11,091 nucleotides of DNA from CAZGQY01 sp964528035 (lineage in GTDB: Bacteria > Pseudomonadota > Gammaproteobacteria > Methylococcales > UBA1147): contig CAZGQY010000142.1 in the NCBI GenBank assembly GCA_964528035.1, positions 1-11,091 on the forward strand, given 5' to 3'. The notes below the pieces were generated by a model. The model did no database searches and was not told the DNA's origin. It saw only the letters and a list, made by a program, of their open reading frames with translations. Each line of letters opens with the position of its first letter. The first letter of the stretch is position 1. Shown here piece after piece: positions 7,548 to 11,091 of the stretch. The translations under genes were made by a program, and so were the position numbers.

Positions 7548-7916
7548 TTATGCGCGGTACGCAGCCCAATCGGTCTCATTTTCCCAAAGTTTTACAGACA
7601 AAGTGTTTTCATGAAGTTTGGCTTTTTCCAGAATTGATTGCCAGATTACTTTGGCGAAGCGCTCCAGACTGGGGTTTATATTGTGAAAAGGCGCCAGGTC
7701 GTTTAAGGTTTTCTCCCGAAAATCGCCAATTGTTTCTGACAGTGCATTTTCGAGGTCAACAATATCGATAAGATAACCGTGTTCGTTGAGTTGGCTCGAT
7801 TCAATCAGAACTTCGACTTTATAATGGTGGCTATGGTTAAAATTCTCATCACCCCAGTCGCCACCGATCAGGTAGTGTTGGGCAATGAAATCGCGGGTAA
7901 TAGCTAATTGATACAT
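7548..7916 (-). CDS. QueD / 6-pyruvoyl-tetrahydropterin synthase fold protein lacking the usual catalytic residues
   Basis: A 122-aa T-fold protein of the QueD/PTPS family, whose members act on dihydroneopterin triphosphate. The three zinc histidines are present: H14 in FIAQH, and H28 and H30 in HSHHY (usual HGHNY). The pterin-anchoring glutamate is probably E112 in VKLWEN. Aligned from memory to E. coli QueD without gaps over the central part, the catalytic cysteine four residues before the HxH motif is Glu (E24), and the Asp-His pair before LND is R67-E68. A Glu in place of Cys recalls PTPS-III enzymes, which make 6-hydroxymethyl-dihydropterin, but losing the Asp-His pair as well points to a different reaction. 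It lies between the dehydrogenase and methyltransferase genes on the same strand. GAGG is about eleven bases before the ATG. Fold is sure, reaction is not. Confidence 0.87.
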   Translation of the reverse strand: MYQLAITRDFIAQHYLIGGDWGDENFNHSHHYKVEVLIESSQLNEHGYLIDIVDLENALSETIGDFREKTLNDLAPFHNINPSLERFAKVIWQSILEKAKLHENTLSVKLWENETDWAAYRA

Positions 7917-8077
7917 GGATTCAGGACCTCGAGGGTAACGTAGTGTGTACGAAGGGTGGTTGCTCAGGTATCTGTAACAGGAATGTTGTAGCAGAGCTTA
8001 CAGGGTGGTATTCAGCGTCCTGAATAATCAAACACTTGCATCTTTATATTTCGACATGCTGAGTAGATACGATAAAT
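7917..8077. other. 161-bp gap inside the minus-strand operon, with small dyads
   Basis: No gene is visible. A 9-bp inverted pair (attcaggac at 7919-7927 and gtcctgaat at 8017-8025) brackets most of the gap. Smaller stems occur inside or beside it: attcag-cgtc-ctgaat near 8010-8025, ctgtaa with ttacag (about 7972-8002), and agtagat with atctact at 8062-8082 spanning the dehydrogenase stop. The gap could hold a secondary promoter or structured leader for the PTPS-fold and methyltransferase genes. I see no convincing -35/-10 pair and no run of T after a stem on the minus strand. Confidence 0.4.
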
Positions 8078-9109
8078 CTACTGTTTATACCTGAAGATGA
8101 CCTGTATTGCATTGTCCAACTGTTTGTCATTTGTTGCAAACGCTTTGGAGCACTCTGAAGGCGCAAAGCTATGGCTAATCAGTTGTTCGGGATTCAATCT
8201 GCGGATCATATCCCACGCCAGACGAATTCGCCGGTTTTTATCCCAGCGTCCCGAATGCGCCGGGTTTAGCGTGCTGACCTGGCTGGATATGAATTGCAGG
8301 CGTCGTTTATGAAAATGGTTGCCCATGTTTATGGCTTTGCTCTGCATACCATACCATGAACCCACAATTATTTTTCCATTGAAGCCTGCTACTTTAACAG
8401 CCTGATCAAGAGCTTCCATATTTCCAGATAATTCGAATACCAGGTCGACTCCATCGTGATCAGACTGATTGAACAGTTGTGCTAATAAAGCAGACCACTG
8501 TTGCTCGTCCTGTGGGTTTATACCCTGCAAGGCTCCAAAATTCTTTGCCTGGCCAATTCGGTTAATCAAAGGGTCGGCTACGATCAATTTATGCAATGGC
8601 AGTAGAGATAGAATTCCGGTGGTTAGTAGCCCAACCACACCAAGACCAAAGACCATCACTGTACTGCCAATCATGGGATTTGCATCCATGATGAAATTTA
8701 CAGCCGTTTCCATATTCGGTAAAAATAAAGCGGCCTGCGGTCTGATGTCCTCAGGGATGGCCAGGCAATCATCGATAGAAACCAGGGCTTTACTACAGTG
8801 TGGATGAAAGGCGAATACTTTTTTCCCCAGCCATACGGGGTCTACATCGGCCCCTGTTTTGACAATAGATCCGACTAACGAATAGCCATAACGAAACGGG
8901 TATTCGAAATTTCCGGAGAGGCTTTTTATGGTTTCATCCTGGATTGAGTCGCGGGGCATGTTGCCTTGATAAATCATAGATTCTGTACCGGGACTAATGG
9001 CCGAGTACAGCGTATCAATGACAACTTCGTTGGATCGAGGAGTCGCAACTTCATATTCGAATAAGCGAACTGATTGTGGGGCAGTATGGACGACTGCAAT
9101 GGCCGGCAT
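8078..9109 (-). CDS. Medium-chain dehydrogenase/reductase without catalytic zinc ligands (BchC-like)
   Basis: A 343-aa NAD(P)-dependent MDR-superfamily oxidoreductase. The cofactor Rossmann motif is GLGVVG (about residues 155-160), and an Asp ends beta 2 (VADPL, about 179), which suggests NAD(H). The usual zinc region is altered: the CGTD motif reads ISPGTES and the GHExxG motif reads RYGYSLVG, while the four-cysteine structural zinc loop is absent. This matches the MDR group near bacteriochlorophyllide dehydrogenase BchC, often annotated as zinc-binding alcohol dehydrogenase even though ligands are missing. An ATG shares its A with the TGA of the cyclohydrolase gene (TGATG), with a G-rich ribosome site just upstream, so I chose it over a TTG one codon earlier. 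Coupling ties it to pyrimidine or pterin chemistry; oxidation or reduction of a side-chain hydroxyl is inferred. Confidence 0.9.
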   Translation of the reverse strand: MPAIAVVHTAPQSVRLFEYEVATPRSNEVVIDTLYSAISPGTESMIYQGNMPRDSIQDETIKSLSGNFEYPFRYGYSLVGSIVKTGADVDPVWLGKKVFAFHPHCSKALVSIDDCLAIPEDIRPQAALFLPNMETAVNFIMDANPMIGSTVMVFGLGVVGLLTTGILSLLPLHKLIVADPLINRIGQAKNFGALQGINPQDEQQWSALLAQLFNQSDHDGVDLVFELSGNMEALDQAVKVAGFNGKIIVGSWYGMQSKAINMGNHFHKRRLQFISSQVSTLNPAHSGRWDKNRRIRLAWDMIRRLNPEQLISHSFAPSECSKAFATNDKQLDNAIQVIFRYKQ

Positions 9110-10593
9110 CAATTTTCCCCAATCTCTCCGTAAACAATAATATCACTCCCCAACTGGTGATATTTACAATCAATAATCGACAGCGATGGAGTATTTTCGT
9201 GTTGTTGTAGTGTTTCAACGGCTTTTAAACCGCCAATAAGTTTCGGGGCGATTGTCACGATACAGTAATCGGTCAGTTCATTGCTGAGAAATTGACCGAT
9301 GATTGAAGCGCCACCTTCCACCATTATGGAACGAAGTCCCAGCTTATTGAGTAATTCCAGTGAGTGTGGAAGGTTGACCCGCTTTCTCGAATCTGCCGCT
9401 ACACAGATAACTTTTGCTCCCGCTTGTTCTAAGGCTTTTTGCTTCTCTTTTGCGGCATATTCTGTGGTAAGAATTATAGGAGGCCTGGGGCCATCGACCA
9501 ACAGTTTGGCGTTCAGGGGAAATCGTAGCTGGCTATCCAGGACAATGGGCTGAGGGTCGGGGCCATCATAGAAGCGTACGTTCAATTGCGGATTGTCCGT
9601 CAGGATTGTATTGATACCCACCAGTAATGCATCGTGCTCGGATCGAAGCATGTGTGTCATTTGCAGCGATGTGTCGCAACTGAGAGAAATCGAGTCATTT
9701 GATCTAAATGCGATACTGCCATCAATGCTTTGCGCATAGCTTACGGTAACAAATGGTTTTTCCGATTCGTATGATTTACTGGAAATGAGTCGGTCTGCCA
9801 ATGGTTGCAAAAAAGCCATTTCATTTATATAGGGTTTCTGATGCGCCAAAGACAGCATATGAGACATTTTTTCGACTTTGGTTTTCAGGTAATCTGCATT
9901 TTCATTATGGTGACCCACTTCGATTGGAATGCGTTCGTCAACCTGTATACCGAGTTGACTCAGTTCATGAATTTTCGTTGGATTATTGGTCATGACCTTG
10001 ACAGAAGAAACGTCCAGATCTTTGAGAATCAATGCGGCTATCTGGTAACTGCGTTCGTCAGCACGATGGCCGAGGTGAATATTTGCATCCACTGTATCCA
10101 GACCTTGATCCTGAAGGTTGTAGGCTTTGAGCTTCTCCAAAAGCCCGATACCACGTCCTTCCTGGCGAAGATAAATCAGAATTCCGCATTTGGATTCTCC
10201 AATGCTGCCCATTGCAGCATGTAATTGATCTCGACAATCGCATCGTCTGGAGTTGAGAACATCACCCGTAAAACACTCAGAATGAATTCTGATCGGTACG
10301 CTGGATACCTGGGAAACGTCTCCCCTGACCAGTGCGATATGTTCTTTACTATCAATTGAGTTTTGATAGTAATACAAAATAAAATTGCCGAATTCTGTTG
10401 GAATGCGGGTTCGAACTAGATTTTTTACTTCAGGGTCTATTGTTTTTATCACTTTATTTCGCGGAAGGTGTTCGCGGTGCAAGCCATCAGTGTTTTTATT
10501 CTGCATATACTGCAAGTTATTGATTAACCGTGCTGATTTAAATAAATCGTTTGAGCTTAACTGTACGATCTTTGTAGAAGCCCGAACAATCAA
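9109..10593 (-). CDS. GTP cyclohydrolase II fused to a RibD-type (DHFR-like) reductase
   Basis: A two-domain enzyme of 494 aa. Residues about 55-248 are GTP cyclohydrolase II (RibA): zinc cysteines C107, C118 and C120 in HSECFTGD and RCDC, then YLRQEGRGIGL (Y141), LQDQGLDTVDAN, RADERSY (R181), MTNNPTK and a KVEKMSHML end. Residues about 279-490 are a RibD C-terminal reductase (PF01872): SYAQSIDGSIA, HMLRSEHDALLVG, TDNPQLNVR and IMVEGGAS. Both look active, so GTP would be opened to the diamino-ribosylaminopyrimidinone phosphate and its ribose reduced to ribityl. The RibB domain and RibD deaminase are absent. The start is a TTG with AGGA about ten bases upstream; an ATG at 10506 would remove 29 residues that precede the cyclohydrolase domain. 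It leads a minus-strand operon, joined by TGATG to the dehydrogenase. No FMN riboswitch is seen upstream. Confidence 0.93.
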   Translation of the reverse strand: MIVRASTKIVQLSSNDLFKSARLINNLQYMQNKNTDGLHREHLPRNKVIKTIDPEVKNLVRTRIPTEFGNFILYYYQNSIDSKEHIALVRGDVSQVSSVPIRIHSECFTGDVLNSRRCDCRDQLHAAMGSIGESKCGILIYLRQEGRGIGLLEKLKAYNLQDQGLDTVDANIHLGHRADERSYQIAALILKDLDVSSVKVMTNNPTKIHELSQLGIQVDERIPIEVGHHNENADYLKTKVEKMSHMLSLAHQKPYINEMAFLQPLADRLISSKSYESEKPFVTVSYAQSIDGSIAFRSNDSISLSCDTSLQMTHMLRSEHDALLVGINTILTDNPQLNVRFYDGPDPQPIVLDSQLRFPLNAKLLVDGPRPPIILTTEYAAKEKQKALEQAGAKVICVAADSRKRVNLPHSLELLNKLGLRSIMVEGGASIIGQFLSNELTDYCIVTIAPKLIGGLKAVETLQQHENTPSLSIIDCKYHQLGSDIIVYGEIGEN

Positions 10594-10629
10594 TAATTAA
10601 TATTTCCTGTAAAAATAGGCCAGGTTAGT

Positions 10630-10646
10630 TAGTAATCAGATTACTA
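10630..10646. promoter_or_regulatory. 17-bp near-perfect dyad, possible operator of the cyclohydrolase operon
   Basis: TAGTAATCAGATTACTA is an 8+1+8 inverted repeat, perfect apart from the central base. It lies 37 bases before the presumed TTG start of the cyclohydrolase-reductase gene, a usual place for a repressor or activator site. No regulator gene is in the window and the flanking promoter boxes are not clear, so its role is inferred from symmetry and position. Confidence 0.45.
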
Positions 10647-10739
10647 TGGAAAGTGCGCTATACGATATCATGGAATTGTGAATCTTTTGGCGAAACTTTG
10701 CGAGGCTCTAAATCCGTTATTGTTCTTATAGTCTTTTTC

Positions 10740-10748
10740 AGGTGGTTT
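10740..10748. repeat. Left copy of 9-bp target-site duplication
   Basis: AGGTGGTTT directly left of the MITE end, identical to the copy right of the element at 10904-10912. Confidence 0.85.
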
Positions 10749-10903
10749 CAGCAATTCTAATTGTGGCTTACAAGGGTACTACTGTAGGTTTTGATCGCGG
10801 CACGAAAGCCAATAAAACAGCTTCGATATAGACCTGATCGTTGGTTTTCGCTACTGCTCTACCTAAGCTACGGATGGTTTATTCTTCACAATTAGAATTG
10901 CTG
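10749..10903. mobile_element. 155-bp MITE with 17-bp perfect terminal inverted repeats and a 9-bp target duplication
   Basis: The ends CAGCAATTCTAATTGTG (10749-10765) and CACAATTAGAATTGCTG (10887-10903) are exact reverse complements. Directly outside them is the same 9-mer AGGTGGTTT, at 10740-10748 and 10904-10912, in direct orientation: the mark of transposition. The interior has no coding capacity, but an imperfect inner stem exists (cgaaagccaa near 10803 against ttggttttcg near 10842). A 9-bp duplication with CAG ends would fit IS4- or ISAs1-type transposases, which I cannot confirm. The intact duplication and identical ends imply a fairly recent insertion, about 150 bp upstream of the cyclohydrolase start. 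Confidence 0.9.
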
Positions 10904-10912
10904 AGGTGGTTT
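10904..10912. repeat. Right copy of 9-bp target-site duplication
   Basis: AGGTGGTTT directly right of the MITE end, identical to the copy at 10740-10748. Confidence 0.85.
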
Positions 10913-11091
10913 AGATCGCGGTGACTACAGGCATTATATAGTGCATAATAAATTTGGTTTTGCCGAATTTCTTCTTTTCTGATCGATGCAATGATTCAGC
11001 TTATCAGAAAGATGCAGCATTCAGTAGAAATACGTCATAAGGAGCGAGGATTCAATAATATACGAATCTTGACTTGTCTTATTGTCCGTCT

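Larger units (their letters stand above)
10594..11091. other. 498-bp region without a gene at the right end
   Basis: No protein or RNA gene is supported here. The part next to 10593 should hold the promoter of the cyclohydrolase operon and contains the 17-bp dyad. The middle is a 155-bp MITE with its target duplication. The right part has a weak hairpin, with cttttctgat at 10974-10983 facing atcagaaaga at 11003-11012, and an AAGGAG at about 11038-11043 followed by no nearby ATG. It may be the upstream region of a gene beyond the window. Confidence 0.6.

Noticed and set aside
7535..7579. Upstream ATG at 7579 for the last methyltransferase gene
   Set aside because: It would overlap the PTPS-fold gene by about 32 bases; the ATG at 7534 just after that gene's stop is preferred, though the ribosome site does not settle it.
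10594..10740. Possible FMN riboswitch before the cyclohydrolase gene
   Set aside because: No conserved RFN-element blocks were recognised on the minus strand; only a short dyad is present.
11036..11091. AAGGAG followed by a possible gene start at the right edge
   Set aside because: No ATG, GTG or TTG at proper spacing and too little sequence to judge a frame.
1..11091. CRISPR arrays, tRNA and rRNA genes, full insertion sequences or prophage genes
   Set aside because: No regularly spaced direct repeats, cloverleaf arms, rRNA signatures or transposase/integrase frames were seen on either strand.

Overview
The window reads like chromosomal DNA of a gammaproteobacterium, probably marine or environmental: moderate GC, closely packed genes with flipping strands, a double-receiver diguanylate cyclase, a chemotaxis transducer, and a GTAG-type REP doublet in one gap. 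This placement is inferred from gene types and was not searched. Nine protein genes are supported, with three or four mobile or palindromic repeat structures in the gaps.

Left part (1-2750): two divergent signalling genes. A sensorless, membrane-anchored methyl-accepting chemotaxis protein lies on the minus strand. A REC-REC-GGDEF diguanylate cyclase with intact catalytic and inhibitory motifs lies on the plus strand.

Middle (2775-6363): a minus-strand pair, a GT4-type glycosyltransferase followed by a UPF0104/LPG_synthase_TM integral membrane protein. Divergent from it is a plus-strand pair, a CDP-alcohol phosphatidyltransferase with a complete catalytic motif followed with no gap by a class I SAM methyltransferase. 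Together they suggest assembly, decoration and membrane handling of a lipid- or polyprenol-linked compound.

Gap 6364-6628: two convergent methyltransferase genes end here. The gap holds a 161-165 bp MITE-like palindromic element, whose left end supplies part of the upstream gene's stop codon, and an inverted pair of GTAG-type REP sequences forming a 27-bp perfect stem.

Right part (6629-10593), all minus strand, in transcription order: a GTP cyclohydrolase II fused to a RibD-type reductase; a medium-chain dehydrogenase without zinc ligands (TGATG junction); a QueD/PTPS-fold protein lacking the catalytic Cys and Asp-His pair; and a second SAM methyltransferase. The fusion should turn GTP into a reduced ribityl-diaminopyrimidine phosphate. 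No deaminase, RibB, lumazine synthase or riboflavin synthase is present, so the set looks like a specialised pyrimidine/pterin branch rather than ordinary riboflavin synthesis.

Right end (10594-11091): no gene seen. It holds a 17-bp dyad upstream of the cyclohydrolase gene and a clean 155-bp MITE with perfect 17-bp terminal inverted repeats and a 9-bp target duplication.

The candidate new system is the whole set from 2775 to 10593: a GTP-derived pyrimidine or pterin made by the right-hand operon and possibly methylated, glycosylated and joined to a lipid by the middle genes. That link rests on gene neighbourhood only.
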